Source of the DNA: Alistipes sp.
GTDB taxonomy: Bacteria > Bacteroidota > Bacteroidia > Bacteroidales > Rikenellaceae
NCBI GenBank assembly: GCA_017379015.1
Contig: JAFNXN010000030.1
Coordinates: 1 to 36,499 of the forward strand
DNA: 36,499 nucleotides
Direction of reading: 5' to 3'
This document shows positions 1 to 7,383 of the stretch, piece after piece. The notes below the pieces were generated by a model. That model had not been told where the DNA came from and did not search any database. It worked only from the letters and a program-made list of their open reading frames with translations. A program made the translations under genes and the position numbers. Each line of letters starts with the position of its first letter. Position 1 is the stretch's first letter.

Positions 1-39
1 CCAGAGCCAGAGCCAGAGCCAGAACCAGAGCCAGAGCCA
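1..39 (+). repeat. CCAGAG hexanucleotide tandem repeat encoding Pro-Glu
   Basis: Six and a half copies of CCAGAG (one copy reads CCAGAA) encode a Pro-Glu linker. The array is cut by the window edge and may be longer. In-frame hexamer arrays can change copy number without a frameshift, so linker length may vary between strains; that last point is inference. Confidence 0.85.
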
Positions 40-519
40 ACACCCGACGATGCAATATCTACGTTGAAGGGTGACATTGTGTTAGACTTCGACCCCGAGT
101 CATCGATGTGCTGGGCAGACTGCTTTGGCGACTACTATCGCACGGGGCTATATATGTGGGGCTTCTACTTTCAGAACTACACCACCAAGGTGCAGCTCTA
201 CATCGAGGTGATGCACCCCGACCACCTGTACGAAGTGCCACAGAGCCTATTTACCGCCTCGGACGACATATACGAGGAGTGCGCCCTGCTTAAAGGTACA
301 TACGACAGTGAGGGCTACCAAGTTTACTCGTGGTACACCTCGCTGGGAACCTCGGAGCATGAGGCTCAGATTGCACCCATCGTCGAGGGCACGATGACCA
401 TCCGCAAGATCGAAGAGAGTGATACCTACGAGGCTATATTCGACCTTAGGGACGATGCCGGAAACTCGATTACGGGCGTCTACTCACACCGCATGACCCT
501 CGAAGACTTCCGCATATAA
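1..519 (+). CDS. C-terminal part of a secreted or lipoprotein-type hypothetical protein (5' partial)
   Basis: The reading frame is open from the first base and ends at TAA 517-519, so the start lies outside the window. The visible part opens with a (Pro-Glu)n linker followed by PTPDDAIS, then about 150 residues rich in aromatic and acidic residues. It ends with a pattern (T-Y-E-A-I-F-D-L-R-D-D, then G-V-Y) seen in beta-sandwich domains of Bacteroidales lipoproteins. A Pro/Glu spacer after a lipobox is common in such proteins, but the signal peptide is not in view. I do not recognise the domain, and no function is assigned. A TTG at 64 could be read as a start, but the in-frame linker upstream makes this unlikely. 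The gene ends 2 bases before a strong terminator and converges with the nucleosidase gene. Confidence 0.75.
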   Translation, partial: PEPEPEPEPEPEPTPDDAISTLKGDIVLDFDPESSMCWADCFGDYYRTGLYMWGFYFQNYTTKVQLYIEVMHPDHLYEVPQSLFTASDDIYEECALLKGTYDSEGYQVYSWYTSLGTSEHEAQIAPIVEGTMTIRKIEESDTYEAIFDLRDDAGNSITGVYSHRMTLEDFRI

Positions 520-520
520 T

Positions 521-562
521 AATAGTTAGGGTATTCCCACAATAAGGAATACCCTAACTATT
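521..562. terminator. Bidirectional rho-independent terminator
   Basis: A perfect 17-bp inverted repeat (521-537 with 546-562) encloses an 8-nt loop. A/T-rich flanks give a U-tract in both directions. It lies between two convergent genes (end at 519 on plus, end at 581 on minus) and probably serves both. Confidence 0.85.
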
Positions 563-580
563 TATACATATAAATACGAT

Positions 581-1180
581 TTACAACGCCTCGATACGCT
601 CAAGCAGAGGGGTGAAATCTGAGTGGGCATCGGCAAACTCATCGTACGAGTGCTCCGAGTGACCCGCCTCGGGCACATCAGAGACATACTTAACAGCCAC
701 AACAGGGATATTATCGTAAAGTTCTGCAACCTGGCAGATAGCGGCAATCTCCATATCGAACAAGCCACAATCAACACCAAAACGGCTCTTAACCTCGCGG
801 ATAATATCACCATTCACAAAGGAGTCACCCGTGAATACTGTCTCGGCATCTGTACCGCGCAACATTCGTGGATCGGTGATCTCGGGGCAGAAGTTCTCGG
901 GGATTATAGCATCATGATGGATGGCACGTGATGGCATAACGATGTCGCCCTGCTCGCGACCAAGTGCCGAAGCTGCAAAGCCCACAACTGCCAACATATC
1001 GTACTTAACACCCTGAGCCTCAGCAAGTGTAAGCGCACGCGCAACGCCAGCCGAAGAGAGTGCCTTGCCGATACCAACCTCACGGAGATCATACTCATGG
1101 CGCAAGCCTGAGGCTCTATCCAGCGCATAGCGCATAGCGTTATACTCACGGCGCGTAGGCGCACAAATAAGAACTCTCAT
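581..1180 (-). CDS. mtnN: 5'-methylthioadenosine/S-adenosylhomocysteine nucleosidase (MTAN/Pfs family)
   Basis: This family hydrolyses the glycosidic bond of S-adenosylhomocysteine to S-ribosylhomocysteine plus adenine, and acts likewise on methylthioadenosine. The 199-residue product keeps three positions matching the catalytic residues of the E. coli enzyme: Glu12 in the N-terminal strand, Glu144 in FDMEIAA, and Asp168 in KYVSDVP. It is shorter than the E. coli protein (232 aa), and the N-terminal motif is divergent, so it may be an outlying member. I chose the ATG at 1180 rather than the one at 1210, because the upstream ten codons lie inside luxS and MRVLICAP begins the conserved fold. 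The start is 1 nt after the luxS stop, so the two genes are very probably co-transcribed; its product is the LuxS substrate. Confidence 0.85.
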   Translation of the reverse strand: MRVLICAPTRREYNAMRYALDRASGLRHEYDLREVGIGKALSSAGVARALTLAEAQGVKYDMLAVVGFAASALGREQGDIVMPSRAIHHDAIIPENFCPEITDPRMLRGTDAETVFTGDSFVNGDIIREVKSRFGVDCGLFDMEIAAICQVAELYDNIPVVAVKYVSDVPEAGHSEHSYDEFADAHSDFTPLLERIEAL

Positions 1181-1181
1181 A

Positions 1182-1694
1182 CTACCACCACTTTTCGTAA
1201 ACACTCTCAATACCTAGCTCAGCAGCCTCCGTAGCAGTAAACAACGTACGCATATACTCTGCCATAGCTGCATTTGTCGAGTCTATAGCATAGAGACCTG
1301 GATTGCCACACTGGATCTCATTAAGGCCAACAACATCCGAAGCCGACTTAAGAGGGAAGACCTCCTTATAGACCTTAGCCAATGCTAGACGTACATCCTC
1401 AGCCTCGACATCCTGCATCGTAGAGAGGTAGAAACCGGTCTTGCAGCCCATAGGGCAGAACGACACGATGCTCTTTCCGATCTTCTCGTCAAGACGAAGA
1501 TAGTATGCCATAAGGTGCTCGATGGTATGCACCTCGCCCGAGCCAAGTGGCGCATGAGCCATAGGCGCACGGAAACGCAAGTCCCACGAGCGTACGGCGA
1601 ACTCATCATTGATATTATATACCGAGCGTAGGTACAAGCCTGCATCAAGCGTGCGATGGTCGACATCGAACGACGACACGATATTTTTCTTCAT
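1182..1694 (-). CDS. luxS: S-ribosylhomocysteine lyase LuxS
   Basis: LuxS cleaves S-ribosylhomocysteine to homocysteine and DPD, the precursor of autoinducer-2. The 170-residue protein has the full metal and catalytic signature. HTIEH at 56-60 supplies two zinc histidines and the catalytic Glu59. CPMGCKTG supplies the catalytic Cys84, and IQCGNPG supplies the third zinc ligand, Cys129. Length is normal for the family. It is first in a two-gene minus-strand operon with the nucleosidase that makes its substrate, preceded by a good Bacteroidota -7 element. Whether AI-2 is used as a signal or is only a by-product of methyl-cycle recycling cannot be read from the sequence; no AI-2 receptor or Lsr uptake gene is nearby. 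Confidence 0.96.
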   Translation of the reverse strand: MKKNIVSSFDVDHRTLDAGLYLRSVYNINDEFAVRSWDLRFRAPMAHAPLGSGEVHTIEHLMAYYLRLDEKIGKSIVSFCPMGCKTGFYLSTMQDVEAEDVRLALAKVYKEVFPLKSASDVVGLNEIQCGNPGLYAIDSTNAAMAEYMRTLFTATEAAELGIESVYEKWW

Positions 1695-1731
1695 AATTAT
1701 TCAGTTTTTCAAATTATTAAACTACTCGTTG

Positions 1732-1739
1732 CAAAGTTA
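1732..1739 (-). promoter_or_regulatory. luxS: Bacteroidota-type -7 element for luxS
   Basis: On the minus strand this reads TAACTTTG, an exact match to TAnnTTTG, 38 nt upstream of the luxS ATG. The -33 TTTG is not evident at the expected distance. Confidence 0.6.
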
Positions 1740-1771
1740 CTATTTTTTTTCATCATTAACATAAAATATTG

Positions 1772-1779
1772 TATCTTCG
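1772..1779 (+). promoter_or_regulatory. Candidate -7 element for the acyltransferase operon
   Basis: TATCTTCG differs from TAnnTTTG by one base and lies 29 nt upstream of the ATG at 1809, in an A/T-rich divergent intergenic region. No clear -33 TTTG is present. It would drive the six-gene plus-strand run. Confidence 0.45.
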
Positions 1780-1808
1780 CAGATGTAAATCAATAAAAAA
1801 TTAGTGCT

Positions 1809-2918
1809 ATGAAAACTACTGACGCCAACAATCGAGTCTATTTCCTCGACTACCTACGTGTTGTAGCCTGCTTTATGGTCATACTCGTACACTGCATCGA
1901 GCCCTTCTACCTTGGCGATGGTGGCACGGTCATAGCATCGAAGAGCGACGCGCTGTGGGTTACAACCATCAACTCGCTACTGCGCATTTGCGTGCCACTC
2001 TTTGTAATGATCTCTAGCTATCTGCTTGTCCCTATCGCAGGCTCTACCGAGCAGTTCTACCGCCGACGTGTGGAGCGCGTGGCATTACCATTCATCATCT
2101 GGTCGCTGCTCTACGCACTTATTCCCGCGTGGGGATCGGGTGGCGAGATCGACATTCTCAGCAATCTCAAAGTGCTCACGTTCAACTTCTTGCCCCTCAG
2201 TGGACACCTATGGTTTGTATATATGATGCTGGGTGTATATCTCATAATGCCCGTAATATCGCCATGGCTTGAGCGCGTGTCGGCACGTGGCGAGCGCATC
2301 TTCCTTGCCTTGTGGATACTAGCCACTGCCGTTCCCTTCATCCGCGAGCTTGGCGAATCTGTACGCGGCAGCGAGGGCATCTGGGGCGAGGCGAGTTGGA
2401 ATGAGTTTGGCACGCTCTACTACGTAAGTGGTTTCATCGGCTACGTTGTTGCGGCACACTACATCCGTAAGTATGTCGACTGGGGCATCTCAAAGACCCT
2501 CGTCGTAGCACTCCCAATGCTTCTTGTAGGATATGCCATCACGGCTATCCCTTTCTACAACGCTATTCCCACTAGCTACCCTATTCACGAGAGCATCGAC
2601 CTAGCCATAGATATGGAGCTTAGCTGGTCGTTTGCCTCGCTTGGCGCAGCATTGCAGACACTTGCCGTGTTCCTGCTCTTCCGAATTATCAAGCGTCCAT
2701 GCAAAGCATATCCACTCTTTGCCGAGATCTCAAAGCTCAGCTATGGCATCTATCTTGCCCACATGTTTGTGCTTGTCCCAGTGTTCGGATGGGTGAAAAG
2801 CTGGGGCTTGACAACACCACTAGTAATGTTAACATCAGCACTGCTAACGATGTGCATTACTGCGTTACTAATCAAACTAATATCAATTGTTCCAAAGAGC
2901 AGATATATTGTTGGTTAA
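1809..2918 (+). CDS. Acyltransferase family 3 (AT3) integral membrane protein
   Basis: The 369-residue polytopic protein begins with the AT3 signature: a first membrane helix after LDYLRVVACF carrying the conserved His28 in ILVHC. About ten hydrophobic segments follow, as usual for the family. AT3 proteins O- or N-acylate cell-surface sugars, lipids or polysaccharides, taking acetyl or other acyl groups from the cytoplasm across the membrane. The acceptor cannot be deduced here. It is the first gene of a compact plus-strand operon, and its stop is 1 nt before the start of the GSCFA gene. Many AT3 enzymes work with an SGNH-type esterase domain, either fused or separate, which makes the GSCFA neighbour noteworthy. 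No lipid A or capsule locus adjoins it. Confidence 0.88.
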   Translation: MKTTDANNRVYFLDYLRVVACFMVILVHCIEPFYLGDGGTVIASKSDALWVTTINSLLRICVPLFVMISSYLLVPIAGSTEQFYRRRVERVALPFIIWSLLYALIPAWGSGGEIDILSNLKVLTFNFLPLSGHLWFVYMMLGVYLIMPVISPWLERVSARGERIFLALWILATAVPFIRELGESVRGSEGIWGEASWNEFGTLYYVSGFIGYVVAAHYIRKYVDWGISKTLVVALPMLLVGYAITAIPFYNAIPTSYPIHESIDLAIDMELSWSFASLGAALQTLAVFLLFRIIKRPCKAYPLFAEISKLSYGIYLAHMFVLVPVFGWVKSWGLTTPLVMLTSALLTMCITALLIKLISIVPKSRYIVG

Positions 2919-2919
2919 C

Positions 2920-3888
2920 ATGACTTTTCGTACCGAAATAAAACTTCAACCCTACGTCGACAAGCTCGACTACGGAAGCCATATTCTAACTCTTGGCTCG
3001 TGTTTTGCTAACAACCTAGCTCAGAGGCTTGCACGTAGCAAGTTCAATGTGGTTGACTCCCCAACAGGCATACTCTTTAACCCAGCCTCGATTGCCCGTC
3101 ACCTAGAGCTTATGACAGCAAACGCCCAGATATGTCCCGAGCAACTTATCGGCCTAGGGCAGCGTTTCGTTGACTACGACTTCCACTCCTCGCTCTCTGC
3201 AAAATCAAGAGAGGAGGCAAGCAGCCTTATGAATAGCGCGCTTAATACTGGTTATCAAGCACTTGCAAATAGCGACCTATGTATTATCACCCTAGGCACG
3301 GCATGGGTATATCGACTACGCTCGACAGGCGAAGTAGTTGCCAACTGTCACAAACAACCCGCCTCACTCTTCAGCCGTGAGCTGCTTGGCGTAGATGAGG
3401 CATGCTCGTTGCTCGAACGCATTGTTGAGCTTGCACCACGACGCGTGGTATTTACCCTAAGCCCTGTGCGCCATATAGGTGACGGTTTGGAGGATAATTC
3501 TCTAAGCAAGTCGATCCTTCGCGTGGCGATAGACACCATCTGCCGCAGACACTCCGAGCGCGTGAGCTACTTCCCCTCATACGAGATTATGATGGATGAT
3601 CTGCGCGACTACCGCTTCTACGATACGGACATGATACACCCATCGCAAGTCGCCGTAGACTACATCATCGATAAGTTCTTCGACATAGCACTCAGCGACA
3701 AGGCTAAAGCGATGAAAGTCAAGGTAGATAGGATTGTGCGTGCCTCGGAGCATCGTCCCTACGATGCCACTAGCGAGGAGTACAGAGGCTTCTGCGAGTC
3801 ACAACTTCAACTGTTAGCTCAACTTCCAGAAGTAGATTTATCAAAAGAAAAATCCTATTTCGACAATGCTTTACAAATAAATTTGTAA
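2920..3888 (+). CDS. GSCFA family protein (GDSL/SGNH-like hydrolase)
   Basis: The 322-residue product carries the family-defining LTLGSCFANN motif (Ser27 as putative nucleophile) near the N-terminus. Near residue 235 it has DMIHPSQVAVDYI, which matches the Asp-x-x-His end of the SGNH catalytic triad. GSCFA proteins are common in Bacteroidota, and their substrate is generally unknown. No signal peptide or membrane helix is visible, so a cytoplasmic location is likely. I chose the ATG at 2920 instead of 2887 because the earlier start lies inside the acyltransferase gene and adds 11 unconserved residues. It lies between the acyltransferase (1-nt gap) and the phosphatase-like gene (35-nt gap). 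Confidence 0.88.
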   Translation: MTFRTEIKLQPYVDKLDYGSHILTLGSCFANNLAQRLARSKFNVVDSPTGILFNPASIARHLELMTANAQICPEQLIGLGQRFVDYDFHSSLSAKSREEASSLMNSALNTGYQALANSDLCIITLGTAWVYRLRSTGEVVANCHKQPASLFSRELLGVDEACSLLERIVELAPRRVVFTLSPVRHIGDGLEDNSLSKSILRVAIDTICRRHSERVSYFPSYEIMMDDLRDYRFYDTDMIHPSQVAVDYIIDKFFDIALSDKAKAMKVKVDRIVRASEHRPYDATSEEYRGFCESQLQLLAQLPEVDLSKEKSYFDNALQINL

Positions 3889-3893
3889 ATTTG
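3878..3893 (+). promoter_or_regulatory. Tandem TAAATTTG elements, possible internal promoter
   Basis: Two adjacent exact copies of TAAATTTG (3878-3885 and 3886-3893) fit the Bacteroidota -7 consensus and end 30 nt before the ATG at 3924. No -33 TTTG at the right spacing was found, and the region is A/T rich, so this may be chance. Confidence 0.3.
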
Positions 3894-3923
3894 CCGAATA
3901 TTTCGATTTGGACCTCAGAAACT

Positions 3924-5528
3924 ATGAGAAGATATACTAGACTCCTCATCCTATGTATCGTTGCTATGCTACCCTGCATCGCAACGTTTGCCGCACCTCC
4001 ACGCCTCGTGGTCAACATCGTCGTAGGCTCAATGTCGAGTAGCGACCTCGATCGCTTTGCACCAAACCTGACTGAGGGTGGTTTTCGTCGCATCATGCAG
4101 GATGGCGTGACCTACACTCAGGCATACTACGACTTCTCGACACTCTCTACGGCCTCGGGTCTTGCTACCCTATCAACGGGTGCGACACCTGCGGTACATG
4201 GTGTTGTGGGCGAGAGATGGTGGAGTCATACCGATGCTAAGCCCGTATGGTTGGTAAATGATTCCAAGGCTCGTCCTATCGAGTTCAGCACTGGCTCAGC
4301 AGGCTACTCGGCACACCGCCTAACAGCCCCAACCTATGGCGATATGCTACTAGCATCAAACAGCTCGTCAAAGCAGTTTAGCATAGCCCTCGAGCCACTA
4401 TCAGCAATCGTCCTCAACGGCAAACACGGCACACCACTATGGGCTGAGAAGAACCAATCACACTGGACAACATCATCGGCATTTTGCGACAGACTACCCC
4501 AGTGGATAATTGACTACAACAAGCAAGACAGCAACAAGGAGCACCTCATAAATCGCTGGCAACCAATATATAAGGCTGCCACATATCGCAACTCCGAGGT
4601 AGCAATCATCGAGGGTATTAGGAATAAGCACACGCAGCTTATTACCGATGTCAACCTCAACCTCGATGACTCACTCTACAGCACCCTGCTCTACACCCCT
4701 GCCGGCAACACAGCGACACTTCGCTTCGCCGAGCAGATAATTCGCAACGAGGGGCTTGGTCTTGACACCGATACCGACATCCTCAACATATATCTGGATG
4801 CCGCACGCCACATAGTGCAGATCTATGGACCCGAGTCGATGGAGTACGAGGATATGATCTACAGACTAGACAAGGATATAATCTGGTTTTTAGACTCACT
4901 TTACGCGCACGTTGGTCGAGCGTCGGATGTTGTTATTATCGTAACCTCAGACCATGGCACATCACCATCGTTCAACCCCGCTAATAGCGAGCCGCGCTTC
5001 CGCCTTAATCACCGTCAAATGGAGGTTATCGTAAATGCCTTTCTAGGCTCACGCTACGGCACAGACAACTACGTGGCTGGATATGCCAACAAGGGCCTAT
5101 ATCTTAACCACGCAACGATAGCAAAGAGGGAGTTGGTGCTTCGCGATGTGTGCGATGATGTTGCAAACTTTCTCATTCAGCTTCAGGGAATTTCAAATGC
5201 AATATCGGCCTATTCGATGCGCAACACATGCTTTACTCATGGACGTAGCATGCTCATGCAGCAGGGCTTCTTTTGCAACCATAGTGGCGACATCCTCATA
5301 GATCTCGATCCGGGATGTATCATCGAGAGCAATGAGCATAGATCGCTGCCCTCGGCTGGCTACAACTACGATCGTCATGTCCCTCTCATCATCTCGGAGG
5401 GTGGATCGGAGAATCGTCGCGTAGAGGAGCATATCTCGATGTGCTCGCTTGCCCCAACGCTATGCCACATCATGCAGATTGACTCCCCTTGGGCAACGGA
5501 GGCAGCCATCTTACCGCAATTCAAATAA
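3924..5528 (+). CDS. PafA-like alkaline phosphatase superfamily protein, probably catalytically degenerate
   Basis: The 534-residue product has a signal peptide (MRR then a hydrophobic run to about residue 24, ATFAAPP) and the overall plan of Bacteroidota PafA-type type-I phosphodiesterases: VVNIVV near 29, STASGLATLSTGATPAVHG near 75-93, TSDHG at 341-345 and YDRHVPL near the C-terminus. By alignment from memory with the PafA active site, the nucleophile Thr (Thr76), Asp343, His344 and the late His are kept. The first metal Asp becomes Gly35, the Asp/His pair of the second metal site becomes Arg295/Gln299, the active-site Asn becomes Glu97, and the Lys/Arg pair becomes Glu157/Leu159. It is therefore likely a periplasmic pseudoenzyme or has altered chemistry. 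The ATG at 3924 is preferred over the TTG at 3891 because it begins the signal peptide. Confidence 0.75.
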   Translation: MRRYTRLLILCIVAMLPCIATFAAPPRLVVNIVVGSMSSSDLDRFAPNLTEGGFRRIMQDGVTYTQAYYDFSTLSTASGLATLSTGATPAVHGVVGERWWSHTDAKPVWLVNDSKARPIEFSTGSAGYSAHRLTAPTYGDMLLASNSSSKQFSIALEPLSAIVLNGKHGTPLWAEKNQSHWTTSSAFCDRLPQWIIDYNKQDSNKEHLINRWQPIYKAATYRNSEVAIIEGIRNKHTQLITDVNLNLDDSLYSTLLYTPAGNTATLRFAEQIIRNEGLGLDTDTDILNIYLDAARHIVQIYGPESMEYEDMIYRLDKDIIWFLDSLYAHVGRASDVVIIVTSDHGTSPSFNPANSEPRFRLNHRQMEVIVNAFLGSRYGTDNYVAGYANKGLYLNHATIAKRELVLRDVCDDVANFLIQLQGISNAISAYSMRNTCFTHGRSMLMQQGFFCNHSGDILIDLDPGCIIESNEHRSLPSAGYNYDRHVPLIISEGGSENRRVEEHISMCSLAPTLCHIMQIDSPWATEAAILPQFK

Positions 5529-5559
5529 TAACAACTATAATAGTTACTTGCAGATAATC

Positions 5560-5976
5560 ATGACACAAGACGCAATACAAGAGAGCATCATCGAGGAGTT
5601 CTCGATGTTTGACGACTGGCTCGATAGATACGACTACCTGATCAGCCTAAGCGAGGAGCTACCAGCCATAGATGACTCAAAACGCACCGATAAGTATCTT
5701 ATTGACGGCTGTCAGTCGCGCGTATGGGTAGCTGCCGAGCTTCGCGACGGCATGGTATATTATACCGCGGATAGTGATGCTATTATCACCAAGGGCATCA
5801 TTGCACTGCTTATCCGCGTGATGAGTGGTCGTAAGGCTGAGGAGATTGCAAATATCGACCTCTACTTTATCGACGCAATAGGTCTAGGCGAGAACCTATC
5901 ACCTACGCGCAGCAATGGACTTCGCGCAATGATCCAGCAGATGAAGCTCTACGCACTAGTATTTTCAAAACAGTAG
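5560..5976 (+). CDS. sufE: SufE family cysteine desulfurase sulfur acceptor
   Basis: SufE accepts persulfide sulfur from the cysteine desulfurase SufS and hands it to the SufBCD scaffold for Fe-S cluster assembly in the cytoplasm. The 138-residue protein shows the family pattern: an N-terminal helix with FDDWLDRYDYLISL, then the active-site loop IDGCQSRVW with Cys51, then the HGI-like segment AIITKGIIALL. Length is normal. I chose the ATG at 5560; a longer reading from 5449 overlaps the phosphatase gene and adds low-complexity residues. The next gene, a MIP18/SufT-like factor, starts 5 nt after its stop, consistent with joint function in Fe-S biogenesis. The core suf genes are not in the window. 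Confidence 0.92.
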   Translation: MTQDAIQESIIEEFSMFDDWLDRYDYLISLSEELPAIDDSKRTDKYLIDGCQSRVWVAAELRDGMVYYTADSDAIITKGIIALLIRVMSGRKAEEIANIDLYFIDAIGLGENLSPTRSNGLRAMIQQMKLYALVFSKQ

Positions 5977-5981
5977 TAATT

Positions 5982-6302
5982 ATGACACCCGAAGAGATAC
6001 TCAATGTTGAGAAGAACATCGTTCTCACGCTAAAAAACATCTATGACCCCGAGATTCCTGTAAACATCTACGATCTCGGTCTTATCTATGAGATTAACTT
6101 TGATGCTGAAGGCACTGCTGACATCATCATGACGCTCACAGCTCCCAACTGTCCAATGGCCGATATGCTCCTCAATGATATACATCGTGAGGTGATGAAG
6201 ATCGAGGGTGTCGAGAAGGTGAACATCACCCTCACTTTTGAGCCACAGTGGGACAAATCGATGATGTCGGAGGAGGCTCTCATCGAGCTTAACCTCTTCT
6301 AG
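5982..6302 (+). CDS. MIP18/SufT-like Fe-S cluster assembly factor (DUF59)
   Basis: The 106-residue protein matches the DUF59 family (PaaD/SufT/MIP18): IYDPEIPVNIYDLGLIY at about 20-36, TLTAPNCPMAD with a conserved Cys near residue 59, and VEKVNITLTFEPQW near the C-terminus. Family members help mature Fe-S proteins, probably as carriers or targeting factors. It follows sufE by 5 nt, which supports that role. The DPEIPVNIYDLGL motif and the single Cys are intact, and the length is typical for a stand-alone domain. A phenylacetate-degradation role (PaaD) is unlikely because no paa genes adjoin. Confidence 0.9.
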   Translation: MTPEEILNVEKNIVLTLKNIYDPEIPVNIYDLGLIYEINFDAEGTADIIMTLTAPNCPMADMLLNDIHREVMKIEGVEKVNITLTFEPQWDKSMMSEEALIELNLF

Positions 6303-6331
6303 TTTAATACTATAGCATAATCTTACAAGCT

Positions 6332-7210
6332 ATGTTAAGGTGCTACGATAGGATTCTACAGCTCAACAACGTGGAGTACGAAGCGATGCTCACATCGCTC
6401 TATTTCGAGCGTCTAAATCGCAAGCACAACGACATCATAGAGATACTTCAACGACGCAACCTCGACTGGAATGAGACATTCTACACCATGCTGCTACGCG
6501 TTCTTGGCGGCATGGAGAATCGAGGGGCGATGCTTGAGCTCTCGGAGCGCGTAAGCTGTCGCATGGTAATGCGCGAAAACAGCTCCCTGGTAACGCTAGA
6601 ATCACTACTCCTTGGTGCGGCAGGTCTTTTAGACATCTACCATCCGGACGACTACATAAATCGTCTACGCCTAGAGTTTGACCATCTGAGCCTCAAGTAC
6701 GACATAATACCTATGCTACCAGGAGAGTGGAACCTTAACAGCTACTACCGCGCCAACCACCCTACGCTACGCATAGCTCAACTCGCGGCATGCCTACACA
6801 ATCGCGATTTTAATATTCAAACCGCCATTGCATGTCGCAATAGTTCAGACATATACAACTTCTTTAGGGGCAATGCCTCAGAGTATTGGATCAACAACTT
6901 TCTTCCCAAATCCAAAGTTAAACAAACCACCTACCGCATAGGTCATCTTAAGAGCGATCTGCTAGGCATCAACCTTATAGCACCTATGATGTACACCTAC
7001 GGCAACTATATCAACTCCGAAGATATTGTCTGCCGTTCGATCACACTTCTCGAGAGTATCACGGCAGAGTTCAACCGCTACACAAAGCCCTGGTACAACG
7101 TAGGTATCGAGCCACGCAATGCCTTTGTGAGCCAAGCTCTCATTCAGCTTTCAAAGGAGTATTGTGCGGCTAAACGATGTGAGGCGTGTCCTCTATCGCG
7201 CCACTTCTAA
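6332..7210 (+). CDS. DUF2851 family protein, N-terminally short form
   Basis: The 292-residue product resembles the second half to two thirds of DUF2851 proteins, which are usually around 420 residues. Features in common are a helical segment with DWNETFYTMLLRVLGG near 46-61, SLLLGAAGLLD near 90, the RIAQLAA segment, and a C-terminal Cys motif (CAAKRCEACPL) that could bind metal. The N-terminal domain expected in the family is absent: only 29 nt separate the start from the preceding stop, and no matching frame was found there. It could be a natural lineage-specific short form or a decayed gene; the intact frame favours the former. Its function is unknown. It is the last gene of the plus-strand run that begins at 1809. 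Confidence 0.75.
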   Translation: MLRCYDRILQLNNVEYEAMLTSLYFERLNRKHNDIIEILQRRNLDWNETFYTMLLRVLGGMENRGAMLELSERVSCRMVMRENSSLVTLESLLLGAAGLLDIYHPDDYINRLRLEFDHLSLKYDIIPMLPGEWNLNSYYRANHPTLRIAQLAACLHNRDFNIQTAIACRNSSDIYNFFRGNASEYWINNFLPKSKVKQTTYRIGHLKSDLLGINLIAPMMYTYGNYINSEDIVCRSITLLESITAEFNRYTKPWYNVGIEPRNAFVSQALIQLSKEYCAAKRCEACPLSRHF

Positions 7211-7286
7211 AGATAGAAAAGCGCACCAGCTTTATCCTCAAAAAGCCCTCACGTGCGCCCGCACGCATAAAAACATAGGTATCATT

Positions 7287-7317
7287 GTTGCATATTCGAC
7301 AAAAAATGGTAACTTTG
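7287..7317 (+). promoter_or_regulatory. secA: secA promoter (-33 and -7 elements)
   Basis: TAACTTTG at 7310-7317 matches the Bacteroidota -7 consensus. GTTG at 7287-7290 is one base off TTTG, with a 19-nt spacer. Transcription would begin near 7322, about 60 nt before the secA ATG. The leader contains a 12-codon ATG-initiated frame (7326-7364) that starts almost at the predicted 5' end; whether it is translated is unknown. Confidence 0.65.
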
Positions 7318-7383
7318 CACGAATTATGTCACTGCACGAGCAGCTTGACTTAAGCTTAAAGTAGCAAAATAACTATTTTAAAC

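Noticed and set aside
1182-1694. AI-2 quorum-sensing system
   Set aside because: luxS and the nucleosidase make the molecule, but no LuxP, LsrB or dCACHE-type receptor or transporter is in the window, so signalling cannot be claimed.
7252-7265. CGTGCG/CGCACG palindrome as terminator of the DUF2851 operon
   Set aside because: The stem is short and there is no T-run on the plus strand, so it is too weak to call.
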